From Massilia sp. BJB1822 (lineage in GTDB: Bacteria; Pseudomonadota; Gammaproteobacteria; Burkholderiales; Burkholderiaceae_D), in assembly GCF_013369485.1 (NCBI RefSeq), contig NZ_JABWEB010000013.1, forward strand, positions 1 through 64,000: a DNA stretch of 64,000 nt. The letters run 5' to 3'. Within the stretch, counting starts at the first letter, position 1. The number at the start of each line of letters is the position of its first letter. Positions 1 through 8,258 of the stretch are shown here, one piece after another. A model generated the notes under the pieces. That model ran no database searches and was not told where the DNA came from. It saw nothing but the letters and a program-made list of their open reading frames with translations. The position numbers and the translations under genes were made by a program.

Positions 1-971
1 TCCGAGGCGGAGGTTTCCTTGAATTTGCCGTAGCTCATCAGCTTCTCGTGACGCGAAGCCAGCAGATCCTTGGTCTTCACGCCTTGGAACTGGCGCAGGG
101 AATCGGCCAGGGCGCGCTTGAGCAGGGTTGCCATCTGTTTCGGATCGCGGTGGGCGCCGCCCAGCGGTTCGTTGACGATCTTGTCGATCAGGCCCATGGC
201 TTTCAGGCGGTGAGCGGTCAGGCCCAGCGCTTCGGCCGCGTCGGAAGCGCGCTCGGAAGTCTTCCACAGGATCGAGGCGCAGCCTTCGGGCGAGATCACC
301 GAGTAGGTGGAGTATTGCAGCATCAGCACGGCATCGCCCACGGCAATCGCCAGCGCGCCGCCGGAACCGCCTTCGCCGATGATGGTGGCGATCAGCGGCA
401 CTTTCAGTTCAGCCATCACGTACAGATTGTGGCCGATGGCTTCGGACTGGCCGCGCTCTTCGGCCTCGATGCCGGGGAAGGCGCCGGGGGTGTCAACGAA
501 GGTGAAGATCGGCAGATTGAATTTTTCGGCCAGCTTCATCAGGCGCATGGCCTTGCGGTAGCCTTCCGGACGCGGCATGCCGAAGTTGCGCATGGCACGC
601 TCCTTGGTGTCGCGGCCTTTCTGGTGGCCGATCACCATGCAGGGCTGGCCGTTGAAGCGCGCCAGGCCGCCAACGATGGACTGGTCGTCCGCGAAAGTGC
701 GGTCGCCGTGCAGTTCGTGGAAGTCGGTGAAGATTTCGTTCACATAGTCCATGGTGTATGGACGCTGCGGGTGGCGGGCGATCTGGGAAACTTGCCAAGG
801 CGTGAGCTTGGCGTAAATGTCTTTGGTCAGCTGCTGGCTCTTTTTGGCCAGGCGGTCGATCTCTTCGGAGATGTCGACGGCGGAGTCGTCTTGCACGAAA
901 CGCAGCTCTTCAATCTTGGAATCCAGTTCCGCAATCGGTTGCTCAAAATTGAGGAAAGTCGTTTTAATCAT
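1..971 (-). CDS. accA: Acetyl-CoA carboxylase carboxyltransferase subunit alpha (3' end outside window)
   Basis: AccA pairs with AccD to transfer the carboxyl group from carboxybiotin to acetyl-CoA, giving malonyl-CoA for fatty acid synthesis in the cytoplasm. The translation starts MIKTTFLNFEQPIAELDSKI and carries the family stretches LHGDRTFADD, GRDTKERAMRNFGMPRPEGY, FVDTPGAFPG and GEGGSGGALA. About 323 residues are visible, against roughly 319-325 for the family. The frame is still open at base 1 (reading ...GKFKETSAS), so only the last few residues are missing. The ATG at 971 is preceded by GGAGGT. It is the third gene of a leftward run after cysS and the glycosylase, 56 bases behind the latter. 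Confidence 0.97.
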   Translation of the reverse strand, partial: MIKTTFLNFEQPIAELDSKIEELRFVQDDSAVDISEEIDRLAKKSQQLTKDIYAKLTPWQVSQIARHPQRPYTMDYVNEIFTDFHELHGDRTFADDQSIVGGLARFNGQPCMVIGHQKGRDTKERAMRNFGMPRPEGYRKAMRLMKLAEKFNLPIFTFVDTPGAFPGIEAEERGQSEAIGHNLYVMAELKVPLIATIIGEGGSGGALAIAVGDAVLMLQYSTYSVISPEGCASILWKTSERASDAAEALGLTAHRLKAMGLIDKIVNEPLGGAHRDPKQMATLLKRALADSLRQFQGVKTKDLLASRHEKLMSYGKFKETSAS

Positions 972-1027
972 TGTACCTCCGAGAGTATTACTGGCCGCTT
1001 GCTAGTTTCGGCGCGGCGCGAATTGGG

Positions 1028-1687
1028 CTATTTTACCGGAACCGGGTCGAGACTACGCCATAAATACCAGGTGGCGACGGTGCGATACGGTTCCCAGTTG
1101 GCCGAGACTTCGCGCGCGTCACTGCGCGATACAGGCTCGCCCGAGAAATAATTCTGGCTGATACCTTGGATCAGACCGGGATCGTCCAGCGGCAAAACAT
1201 TGGGCCGGAGCAGATTAAATATCAAAAACATCTCCGCTGTCCAGCGCGTAATGCCGCGGATTTGAACCAGCTCAGCAATCACGGCTTCGTCGTCCATTTC
1301 ATGCCATTGGCTGGCGTGGACTTTCTTGGCCTTGAAATTATCGGCCAGGTCGAGAATGTATTCGGTCTTGCGCTTGGACAGGCCGCATTCGCCCAGCTGC
1401 TCGGCGCCGGCCTTCAATACCTGCGCCGGGGTGCATTTGGGACAGAGGGCCAGCAGCTTTTTCCAGGCCACGTCGGCCGCCTTGGCCGTGACCTGCTGCT
1501 TGACGATGGAACGGGCCAGGGTGATAAACGGGTCGTCGTGGCCGACCAGATGCAGGTCGCCAAACTGTGGGATGAGCTTTTTCATGATGCGGTCCCGCTT
1601 CATGAGCTCGATCTTCGCCTCTTCCCAGTACGGCGGCAAAGCCACCTGCCGGGATGCGGCGCCCGTTGTATCCTTGGCCTGAACCAT
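1028..1687 (-). CDS. DNA-3-methyladenine glycosylase, AlkA-like HhH-GPD family
   Basis: This predicted base-excision-repair enzyme removes alkylated purines from DNA. It has 219 residues. A helix-hairpin-helix is visible at residues 140-151 (LVQIRGITRWTA), followed by the GPD region LPLDDPG with candidate catalytic aspartates D168/D169. There is no four-cysteine iron-sulfur motif at the C-terminus, which argues against an EndoIII/MutY type and for the AlkA type. Its ATG overlaps the cysS stop by one base (TAATG), so translation is probably coupled to cysS. Substrate range cannot be read from sequence. Confidence 0.88.
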   Translation of the reverse strand: MVQAKDTTGAASRQVALPPYWEEAKIELMKRDRIMKKLIPQFGDLHLVGHDDPFITLARSIVKQQVTAKAADVAWKKLLALCPKCTPAQVLKAGAEQLGECGLSKRKTEYILDLADNFKAKKVHASQWHEMDDEAVIAELVQIRGITRWTAEMFLIFNLLRPNVLPLDDPGLIQGISQNYFSGEPVSRSDAREVSANWEPYRTVATWYLWRSLDPVPVK

Positions 1688-3072
1688 TATGCGCGGCGCC
1701 AGTTGGTGCTGCCGTCAGGTTTGTCTTCGAGGATGATGCCGGCCGCCAGCAGGTCGGCGCGGATCTTGTCCGACAGCGCGAAATCGCGCGCCTTCTTGGC
1801 GGCGGCGCGCTGCTCGATGGCGGCGGCAATGGCCTCTTCGCCCATGGCCTCGCCCACCGCCGCCTGCAGGAATTCCTGCGGCGCGCGTTCCAGCAGGCCG
1901 ATCACGCCGGCCAGGCCTTTGAGCTGGCGCGCCACGACAGGCGATTTGGTCTTGTTCAATTCCGTCGCCAGGTCGAACAGCACGGCCACGCCAATCGGGG
2001 TGTTGAAGTCGTCGTCCATGGCTTCGGCGAAGCGCTGGGCGTGGGCTTCCTTCCAGTCCAGCGGCTGGCCGTCATCCTGCACGCCGTCCAGGGCCGTGTA
2101 GAGGCGGGTCAGCGCGCCGCGCGCATCGTCCAGATGCACATCGGAGTAGTTCAGCGGGCTGCGGTAGTGGGCGCGCAGCATGAAGAAGCGCACCACTTCG
2201 GCGTCGTAGGACTTCAGCACGTCGCGGATGGTGAAGAAATTGCCCAGGGACTTGGACATCTTCTCGCCGTCGACGCGCACGAAGCCGTTGTGCAGCCAGT
2301 AGTTGGCCAGGGCGTGGCCGCTGGCGCCTTCCGACTGGGCGATCTCGTTTTCATGGTGCGGGAACTGCAGGTCGGCGCCGCCGCCATGGATGTCGAACTG
2401 CTCGCCCAGCAGGGAGCAGGACATGGCCGAGCACTCGATGTGCCAGCCGGGACGGCCGCTACCCCATTTCGAATCCCATTTCACTTCCGCCGGTTCGGAT
2501 TCCTTGGAAGCCTTCCACAGCACGAAGTCGAGCGGATCGCGCTTGCCGGTGTTGACGTCCACGCGCTCGCCGGCGCGCAGATCGTCCAGCGACTTGCCGG
2601 ACAGGCGGCCGTAGCCGGGGAAATTGCGCACGGCGTAATTGACGTCGCCGTCTTCGGCTTTGTAGGCCAGGCCTTTTTCTTCCAGGCGCTCGATCAGGGC
2701 CAGCATCTGCGGCACGTATTCGGTGGCGCGCGGGACCAGGGTCGGCTCCAGGATGCCCAGGGCAGCCGTATCCTCGTCCATGTATTTGGCGAAGCGCGTG
2801 GTCAGTTCGCGGATGGTTTCGCCGTTTTCCACGGCGCGCTTGATGATCTTGTCTTCGATGTCCGTGATATTGCGGACATAGGTCACGTCATAGCCCGATG
2901 CCTTCAACCAGCGAAACACCACGTCGAAAGCCATCATCATGCGTGCATGGCCGATGTGGCAGTAATCGTAGATCGTCATGCCACAAACGTACATGCGGAC
3001 CTTGCCCGCTTCCATTGGTTTAAACGTCTGCTTATCGCGTGCCAGCGTGTTGTAAATCTTTAAATTGCTCAT
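1687..3072 (-). CDS. cysS: Cysteinyl-tRNA synthetase
   Basis: Class I aminoacyl-tRNA synthetase that charges tRNA-Cys. The 461-residue length is normal. The zinc ligand C30 (MYVCGMT), the HIGH motif (CHIGHA, residues 38-43) and the KMSKS motif (EKMSKSLGN, near residue 270) are all present, as is the mid-protein WHIECSAMS zinc-ligand segment and HHENEIAQSE. It is the first gene of the leftward cysS-glycosylase-accA run and is divergent from ppiA across about 210 bases. Confidence 0.98.
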   Translation of the reverse strand: MSNLKIYNTLARDKQTFKPMEAGKVRMYVCGMTIYDYCHIGHARMMMAFDVVFRWLKASGYDVTYVRNITDIEDKIIKRAVENGETIRELTTRFAKYMDEDTAALGILEPTLVPRATEYVPQMLALIERLEEKGLAYKAEDGDVNYAVRNFPGYGRLSGKSLDDLRAGERVDVNTGKRDPLDFVLWKASKESEPAEVKWDSKWGSGRPGWHIECSAMSCSLLGEQFDIHGGGADLQFPHHENEIAQSEGASGHALANYWLHNGFVRVDGEKMSKSLGNFFTIRDVLKSYDAEVVRFFMLRAHYRSPLNYSDVHLDDARGALTRLYTALDGVQDDGQPLDWKEAHAQRFAEAMDDDFNTPIGVAVLFDLATELNKTKSPVVARQLKGLAGVIGLLERAPQEFLQAAVGEAMGEEAIAAAIEQRAAAKKARDFALSDKIRADLLAAGIILEDKPDGSTNWRRA

Positions 3073-3163
3073 CGGACCCTGCGTGATATCGGGCGCAGCT
3101 CAGGCAATACGAAAACCGGGCGCCGGCGCATACTGCACCGCACCTGGTTTCATCGTTATTACC

Positions 3164-3191
3164 TTGGAAACTGACAGACCCTCGGTATAGT
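3164..3191 (+). promoter_or_regulatory. Candidate sigma-70 promoter for ppiA
   Basis: TTGGAA (3164-3169) and TATAGT (3186-3191) are separated by 16 bases in the cysS/ppiA divergent gap. The leader to the ppiA ATG would be about 85 bases. Called on hexamer match and position only. Confidence 0.4.
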
Positions 3192-3282
3192 TCTTCTTTG
3201 TTAGAATGGTACGTCAACGCCAAGTATAGCATTGATAAAAACCCCGGAGCTGTTTTACCAGAACTTCAAAAGGAAGCCAAGA

Positions 3283-3903
3283 ATGCAATTGACAAATGCG
3301 CGCAGCCTGCCGATTTTTACCAAGAGCCTCGTCCTGAGCGCCGCTCTGGGCCTGGGCGGAGCGGCCCTGGCCGCCGAACCGGCCGCCATGCCGCAAGTGT
3401 CGCTGCGCACCAATGTCGGCGAAATCGTGCTGGAGCTGGACAAGGAAAAGGCGCCAAAAACGGTGGCCAACTTCCTCGCCTATGTAAAGAGCGGCCACTA
3501 TAAAGGCACCATCTTCCACCGCGTGATCGACGGCTTCATGATCCAGGGCGGCGGCTATACGGCCGACATGAAAAGCAAGCCGACCAAGCCGCCCGTCAAG
3601 AGCGAGTCGAAGAACGGCTTGAAAAACGATGCCTACACCGTCGCCATGGCGCGCACCGGCGACCCGAATTCGGCCACCGCGCAATTCTTCATCAACGTGG
3701 TCAATAACGATGGCCTGAATTACCCGGCGCCGGACGGCGTCGGCTATACCGTCTTCGGCAAAGTCATCGCCGGCCAGGAAGTGGTGGACAAGATCAAAGG
3801 CGTGCTGGTGGACGACAAGCCGAACTTCCAGAATATCCCCGTGATTCCGGTGGTCGTGACCGCCGCCACGATACTGAAAACGCCAATCCAGCCGAAACAG
3901 TAA
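3283..3903 (+). CDS. ppiA: Periplasmic cyclophilin-type peptidyl-prolyl cis-trans isomerase
   Basis: Catalyses proline cis-trans isomerisation in exported proteins. I chose the ATG at 3283 (MQLTNARS) because AGGA lies 8 bases upstream and it puts a signal peptide at the N-terminus, with basic residues, the hydrophobic run SLVLSAALGLGGA and an ALA-AE cleavage site near residue 30. An upstream in-frame ATG at 3232 would bury this signal. Cyclophilin motifs FHRVIDGFMIQGGG, AMARTGDPNSATAQFFIN and YTVFGKV are intact. The protein is 206 residues. The next gene is its cytoplasmic paralogue. Confidence 0.93.
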   Translation: MQLTNARSLPIFTKSLVLSAALGLGGAALAAEPAAMPQVSLRTNVGEIVLELDKEKAPKTVANFLAYVKSGHYKGTIFHRVIDGFMIQGGGYTADMKSKPTKPPVKSESKNGLKNDAYTVAMARTGDPNSATAQFFINVVNNDGLNYPAPDGVGYTVFGKVIAGQEVVDKIKGVLVDDKPNFQNIPVIPVVVTAATILKTPIQPKQ

Positions 3904-3975
3904 AATAGCGCTTTGCCATGGCTTGCTGTATGATCGCGGCCCTCAGAGAACACTCCTCACAACGTCAGGACTAAC

Positions 3976-4467
3976 ATGACTACCATCACCATCACCACCA
4001 ATAAAGGCGTTATCGTCGCCGAGCTGGACGCTGAAAAAGCGCCGAAAACCGTTGCCAACTTCCTGCACTACGTCGGCACCGGCCACTTCAGCAACACCAT
4101 CTTCCACCGCGTGATCGACGGTTTCATGATCCAGGGCGGCGGCTTCGAGCCAGGCATGAAGCAAAAGCCGACCGACCAGACCGTTGAGAACGAAGCCAAC
4201 AACGGCCTGAAAAACGAGCCATACACCCTGGCCATGGCCCGCACCTCGGCGCCGCACTCCGCATCGGCCCAGTTCTTCATCAACGTGAAGAACAACTCCT
4301 TCCTGGACTACCCAGGCCAGGATGGCTGGGGCTACGCCGTATTCGGCAAAGTCACCCAGGGCACCGAAGTGGTGGACGAGATCCGCAAAGCGAAAACCAC
4401 CCGCAGCGGCATGTTCGCCGACGTGCCGGCGGAAGACATCATCATCGAGAAAATCGAAGCCGCGTAA
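3976..4467 (+). CDS. ppiB: Cytoplasmic cyclophilin-type peptidyl-prolyl isomerase
   Basis: Cyclophilin of 163 residues, the usual PpiB length, with no signal peptide. FHRVIDGFMIQGGG, AMARTSAPHSASAQFFIN and YAVFGKV are conserved. It lies 72 bases after ppiA and the two proteins share most of their core, so this is a tandem paralogous pair serving cytoplasm and periplasm. AGGA precedes the ATG. lpxH follows after only 7 bases, suggesting cotranscription. Confidence 0.95.
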   Translation: MTTITITTNKGVIVAELDAEKAPKTVANFLHYVGTGHFSNTIFHRVIDGFMIQGGGFEPGMKQKPTDQTVENEANNGLKNEPYTLAMARTSAPHSASAQFFINVKNNSFLDYPGQDGWGYAVFGKVTQGTEVVDEIRKAKTTRSGMFADVPAEDIIIEKIEAA

Positions 4468-4474
4468 TTTCTTC

Positions 4475-5218
4475 GTGATTCTCCTCATCTCCGATCTGCA
4501 CCTGCAGCCGGCCCAGCCCGCGATCACGGAAGCGTTTCACCGCTTCCTGCGGGAACAGGTGCCGGCCGCCAAACAGCTCTACCTGCTCGGCGACCTGTTC
4601 GAGTACTGGGCCGGCGACGACGACTTGCAAGAGCCGTTTCACCAGCAGATCGTGGATGCCCTGCGCCGTGTCAGCGACGCAGGCGTGGAAGTTTTCTGGA
4701 TCGCGGGCAACCGCGATTTCCTCGTCGGCAGCGCCTTTGCCGCCGCGGCAGGTTTGACCCTGCTGCCCGAAACCTGGGTCATCGAAACTGCCGGCCAGCG
4801 CATCGTGCTGGTGCATGGCGACGCCCAGTGCACCGACGACATCAAATACATGGAATTCCGCGCCCAGGTGCGCCACCCCGCCTGGCAGCAGCAATTCCTG
4901 GCCATGCCGCTGGCCCAGCGCAAAGCCATCATCGCCGGCCTGCGCGAGAGCAGCCGCCAGGAACACGGCAACAAGACCTACGAAATCATGGACGTGACGC
5001 CGCAGGCGATCCGCGAGGTGTTCGAACAGACCGGCGCCAGCGTGATGATCCACGGCCACACCCACCGCCCTGCCCTGCACCAGCTGGAAGGCGGCCTGCG
5101 CCGCTACGTGCTGCCCGACTGGGAACCGGCCTCCACCCCGCCGCGCGGCGGCTGGATCGCCATCGCCGACAATGGCGCCATCACGCGCCACGCGCTGGAC
5201 GGCGCTATCCTGCAGTAA
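4475..5218 (+). CDS. lpxH: UDP-2,3-diacylglucosamine diphosphatase (lipid A synthesis)
   Basis: Hydrolyses UDP-2,3-diacylglucosamine to lipid X and UMP at the inner face of the inner membrane. The calcineurin-like metallophosphoesterase signature is complete: SDLHL (D7, H9), LGDLFEYW (D40), GNRD (N79), LVHGD and HGHTHRP. I chose the GTG at 4475, 7 bases after the ppiB stop, because the protein then begins MILLISDLHL as in the family. An in-frame ATG further upstream would run through ppiB in the wrong frame. No strong ribosome binding site is visible, so translation is probably coupled to ppiB. Length is 247 residues. Confidence 0.95.
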   Translation: MILLISDLHLQPAQPAITEAFHRFLREQVPAAKQLYLLGDLFEYWAGDDDLQEPFHQQIVDALRRVSDAGVEVFWIAGNRDFLVGSAFAAAAGLTLLPETWVIETAGQRIVLVHGDAQCTDDIKYMEFRAQVRHPAWQQQFLAMPLAQRKAIIAGLRESSRQEHGNKTYEIMDVTPQAIREVFEQTGASVMIHGHTHRPALHQLEGGLRRYVLPDWEPASTPPRGGWIAIADNGAITRHALDGAILQ

Positions 5219-5220
5219 GC

Positions 5221-5913
5221 TTAGACGCCCAGATAGGGACAGCAAGAATCGGTCAGCGGCCGTGATGTTTGCATTGCCAGCCTGACCGCGCGCTCCTCCC
5301 TGCCGCCCAGCAAACGCCGGCCAAGCCGATACGAGGCACCACCAGGATCGAGATGGGCGCAGAAGAGGCCAAACAGCTGCCCATCCACTTCTTCAACGAT
5401 CAGCTCCATATAGGCCTCGGCGGCTGTGCTTGCGGCGATATACGTGAGGCCATCGATAGCGGCCGTGCCGCACCAGATCACTTCTTCCCAGGTCAGAAAA
5501 GTCTGCGGCGGATTGGTTTGCGTATCCAGAACCTTCGGCAATTGCCAGCTCGCCGCATCTTCGGGCTGCGCTTTAAGCACCGGGAAAAGTGCCTCGCAGG
5601 AGACGATTTCCACATCATGCAGACAGCGGGGCAGGCTGGAACTTTCCTCATCCCGAACCACGCGCAGCACCTTGGCGGAAACCAAAAAACTCTGCAGCAA
5701 TTCGGAAGGCTGCTCGCACCAGCCGTTTTCCGCGGAAAACGGCGGCTGCCATAGAAGATGCAGCACGGCGCCGGCCTGGCAGCTATCCGCCAGCGCAAAA
5801 GCGAGGGACAGCTGCTGCCCAGGCGCCGGCAAAATGGCTTGCAGGCTGATGGTGCGCGCCTGGTAATCAACCCCGCCAACACGGGGCCAGGTTTCAAGAT
5901 AATGAATTTTCAT
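5221..5913 (-). CDS. Hypothetical protein, 230 residues
   Basis: I do not recognise a family. The protein begins MKIHYLETWPRVGG, has no signal peptide or membrane segment, and looks soluble, with several cysteines including a terminal DSCCPYLGV. It ends 3 bases from the lpxH stop, so the two are convergent with no room for a conventional terminator. The start is the only sensible ATG near the divergent VOC gene. Protein-coding status rests on intact frame, start context and codon pattern. Confidence 0.65.
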   Translation of the reverse strand: MKIHYLETWPRVGGVDYQARTISLQAILPAPGQQLSLAFALADSCQAGAVLHLLWQPPFSAENGWCEQPSELLQSFLVSAKVLRVVRDEESSSLPRCLHDVEIVSCEALFPVLKAQPEDAASWQLPKVLDTQTNPPQTFLTWEEVIWCGTAAIDGLTYIAASTAAEAYMELIVEEVDGQLFGLFCAHLDPGGASYRLGRRLLGGREERAVRLAMQTSRPLTDSCCPYLGV

Positions 5914-5969
5914 TTTGGCGATGGGGGGATGCTAGAATCGGCGCTCCATCTTCTGTTCGAGGATTCCCC

Positions 5970-6332
5970 ATGAATCTGACTGCCGCAGAAATCAAGGCCT
6001 TCGTGCCGACGCGTAATCTCGACCTGTCCGTGAGTTTCTACGAGGCGCTGGGATTCGAGGTCGCTTCCCGGATGGAAGATCTGGCCTATATGCGCCACGG
6101 CGACACCAGCTTCCTGCTGCAGCTGTTCGACGACGCTCAATTCTCCAACAATTTCATGATGCACTTCCTGGTGGAGAACGTGAACGACTGGCATGCCTAT
6201 GTGCAGAAGGAAGGGATCGCGGAGGAATTTGGCGTGCAGGTCGGGCCGCTGGTCGATCAGCCCTGGCGCATGCGCGACTTCAAGCTGCTCGACCCGTTCG
6301 GCGTGGTGTGGATTATCGCGCAGAACACCTAG
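5970..6332 (+). CDS. VOC (glyoxalase/bleomycin-resistance) family protein
   Basis: Small single-module vicinal-oxygen-chelate protein of 120 residues. The pattern is typical: FVPTRNLDLSVSFYEALGFEV at the start, a central hydrophobic strand, and a C-terminal DPFGVVWIIAQ. GAGGA lies ahead of the ATG. Substrate is unknown; members include lyases, dioxygenases and antibiotic-binding proteins. Confidence 0.8.
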   Translation: MNLTAAEIKAFVPTRNLDLSVSFYEALGFEVASRMEDLAYMRHGDTSFLLQLFDDAQFSNNFMMHFLVENVNDWHAYVQKEGIAEEFGVQVGPLVDQPWRMRDFKLLDPFGVVWIIAQNT

Positions 6333-6345
6333 GCACGCGGCCCGT

Positions 6346-7098
6346 TCAGCGTTTCAGCTTGTCGTAGGCCGTGTTCATGCGGCGGATCAGCGGCATATTC
6401 ATATCGCGGGTGTGGCGATTCCAATGATCCATGATGTGCTGCAGCTCGGCTTGCAGGCGGTTAGCCAGCGCGGTCTCGCCTTCGCTGGCGGCCCAGATCG
6501 CGTATTCGGCGCGTGCTTCAAAACTGCCGAAGCGGGTAACGGCGGCGTCGAATTCCGCGCGCGCATCATCCTTGCGGCCGCTCTCGGACAAGGCCTGTGC
6601 CAGTGTCAGGCTCACTTGCTCGGCGCGGAAATTGATGTCGCTGCGGCGAATCTGCTCCAGATGGCTGATGGCTTGCGCCGCATGGCCGCTGGCCAGATTG
6701 GCGCGCGCCGCGCCCAGGCGGATATCCAGATCGCTCGAAAAGGCGCCTTGCAGACAGGTTTCATACACACTGGCTGCTTCCTGCGCCTGCCCTGCTTCCA
6801 GCAAGGCCGAGGCCAGGCGCATCTGATTCTGCGCCGTCGGCGTGAAGTCGAAGGCGGCACGCGCCTCGCGCAGCTCGCGCGTCGGATCGAGCGATTTGGC
6901 TGCCGCCGTCACCATCTTGCGCGCGCCATGCTCCAGGCGCGAATTCGGCATATAGACGCCGAAGAAATAGACGATGCTGCCCAGCAGAGGGAAAGAGAAC
7001 AGGATCAGCAGCCAGTACATCTGCTGACGCGTGCGGATGGCGTGCACCGCAAAGAACAGCGCCACCAGCACATGCAAACCTAGACCGAGTATCGGCAT
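6346..7098 (-). CDS. Membrane-anchored TPR protein with PLDc_N-like N-terminus
   Basis: 250 residues. The N-terminus has two hydrophobic segments (around residues 3-20 and 27-49, the second containing WLLILFSFPLLGSIVYFFGVYM), resembling the short PLDc_N membrane module. The rest is helical with TPR-like repeats such as RLASALLEAGQAQEAASVYE and LAQALSESGRKDDARAEFD. The likely role is an inner-membrane scaffold with a cytoplasmic TPR domain. GGAG is placed 7 bases ahead of the ATG at 7098. Function is not predictable. Confidence 0.7.
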   Translation of the reverse strand: MPILGLGLHVLVALFFAVHAIRTRQQMYWLLILFSFPLLGSIVYFFGVYMPNSRLEHGARKMVTAAAKSLDPTRELREARAAFDFTPTAQNQMRLASALLEAGQAQEAASVYETCLQGAFSSDLDIRLGAARANLASGHAAQAISHLEQIRRSDINFRAEQVSLTLAQALSESGRKDDARAEFDAAVTRFGSFEARAEYAIWAASEGETALANRLQAELQHIMDHWNRHTRDMNMPLIRRMNTAYDKLKR

Positions 7099-7187
7099 TT
7101 CATGACTCCAGCAATTTTCAATAGCTGCATTATAAGCAATGCTAGCTTAGGCTGGACTGAGCTGCCTACCGATCCTGGCAGCGCATC

Positions 7188-7766
7188 TTATTTCACCGGC
7201 TCCACGCGCACCACCAGCGCCGTCGGCGTGGTGCGGATGGTGGTCGGCGTGAACTGCACGCCCGCATAGCGCAATTCGTCCGGCCGCAGGCTGTAGATCG
7301 GCACATCGCGCAGCAGCTTATCGACCAGCACATTCGCCGCCGCCGCGATCTGGCGCTGCTGGCCTTCGCCCACGCCATCGATGGCGAAACGGTCCACCTG
7401 CGCATCGCTGAGGAAGACGGCATTGCGCTGGCGGTCCACCACCAGCCGGCCCGACAAAGCCAGCTTGCCGTTCCAGCTCTGGCGCGTGAGGATAGGCGCC
7501 ACATTCAGGTCGGTGGAGAGCGCAATGCGGTCGTTATCGAGCAAGGTGTTCAGCTGCGGGTTGCTGAGCTGGATTTCAAACACGCCCAGGGCGCGGTGCT
7601 GCAGGGGGAAGCGCTTGTCCAGGCTCTTTTGCAGCTTCTCAATCGGCAGCTCCACATCGCGCGGGCCAACCATATTGGCGCAAGAAGTCAGCATGGCTGC
7701 GGCAAACAGCGGCAAGGCCAGCACCTTGCCAAGACGCGCCAACACGGCGCGGCGGGGATTCGTCAT
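7188..7766 (-). CDS. DUF1439-type lipoprotein
   Basis: 192 residues with a lipoprotein signal: basic N-terminus, hydrophobic run, and lipobox LTSC with the modified cysteine at residue 29. The mature part resembles DUF1439 proteins (YceB type), which are outer-membrane-anchored lipoproteins related to lipid-binding folds. Matching stretches are FPLQHRALGVFEIQLSNPQL and a C-terminal PTALVVRVEP. An AGGAA box precedes the ATG. The lipid-binding role is an inference from the family. Confidence 0.78.
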   Translation of the reverse strand: MTNPRRAVLARLGKVLALPLFAAAMLTSCANMVGPRDVELPIEKLQKSLDKRFPLQHRALGVFEIQLSNPQLNTLLDNDRIALSTDLNVAPILTRQSWNGKLALSGRLVVDRQRNAVFLSDAQVDRFAIDGVGEGQQRQIAAAANVLVDKLLRDVPIYSLRPDELRYAGVQFTPTTIRTTPTALVVRVEPVK

Positions 7767-7899
7767 TGGGATTCCTATTTTATATATAGTCGCTTAGACT
7801 GGATCTGACTGAGGCAGTCGATTGAGAGCCAGCTTCCACTCCAAGGCGGAAGTTACCTTCACTTTTCTCACCGAAGAATTTTTCATCCGGTATTGGCCG

Positions 7900-8124
7900 C
7901 TATCGGCCAAACCACAATCGCCATCTACCAGATATCGCAGTTAGTATAAGGTAGGCTCCTGGTATTGCAGAGAGCGAATCCCACAAGCCGAATGCCGTCC
8001 AATCGGTATTTGGAAAATACTTCAAGGCCAACATGCGATTAATGTAGTAGCTAAACCCTAGCCCCAACAAAGCCGCAACTCCGAGGAAGCCAAGCGTCCA
8101 GCGGTAAAAATTTCCAAGCTTCAT
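7900..8124 (-). CDS. Small membrane protein, 74 residues
   Basis: Two hydrophobic segments (WTLGFLGVAALLGLGFSYYI and a second around IPGAYLILTAI) flank a short polar loop, consistent with a two-pass inner-membrane peptide. I chose the ATG at 8124; a TTG at 8151 in the same frame would add nine residues. Neither has a good ribosome binding site. No family recognised. Confidence 0.4.
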   Translation of the reverse strand: MKLGNFYRWTLGFLGVAALLGLGFSYYINRMLALKYFPNTDWTAFGLWDSLSAIPGAYLILTAISGRWRLWFGR

Positions 8125-8155
8125 AGTCTTGTAAACGGTTATAAACTCCAACGCC

Positions 8156-8184
8156 CCTGACAGCCAGTGTCAGGTCAAACCTGA
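8156..8184. repeat. Overlapping inverted repeats (REP-like)
   Basis: Two nested hairpins share sequence: CCTGACA (8156-8162) with TGTCAGG (8168-8174), and TCAGGT (8170-8175) with ACCTGA (8179-8184). The GTCAGG core recurs in the palindromes at 51621-51731, suggesting a dispersed family. Confidence 0.5.
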
Positions 8185-8258
8185 ACTACTACAGTTTAAG
8201 CGAGCGACAGGTTCGACCCACATCCCCTAAAGTGTAACGGCACTTGAGGAGAGGAGCC

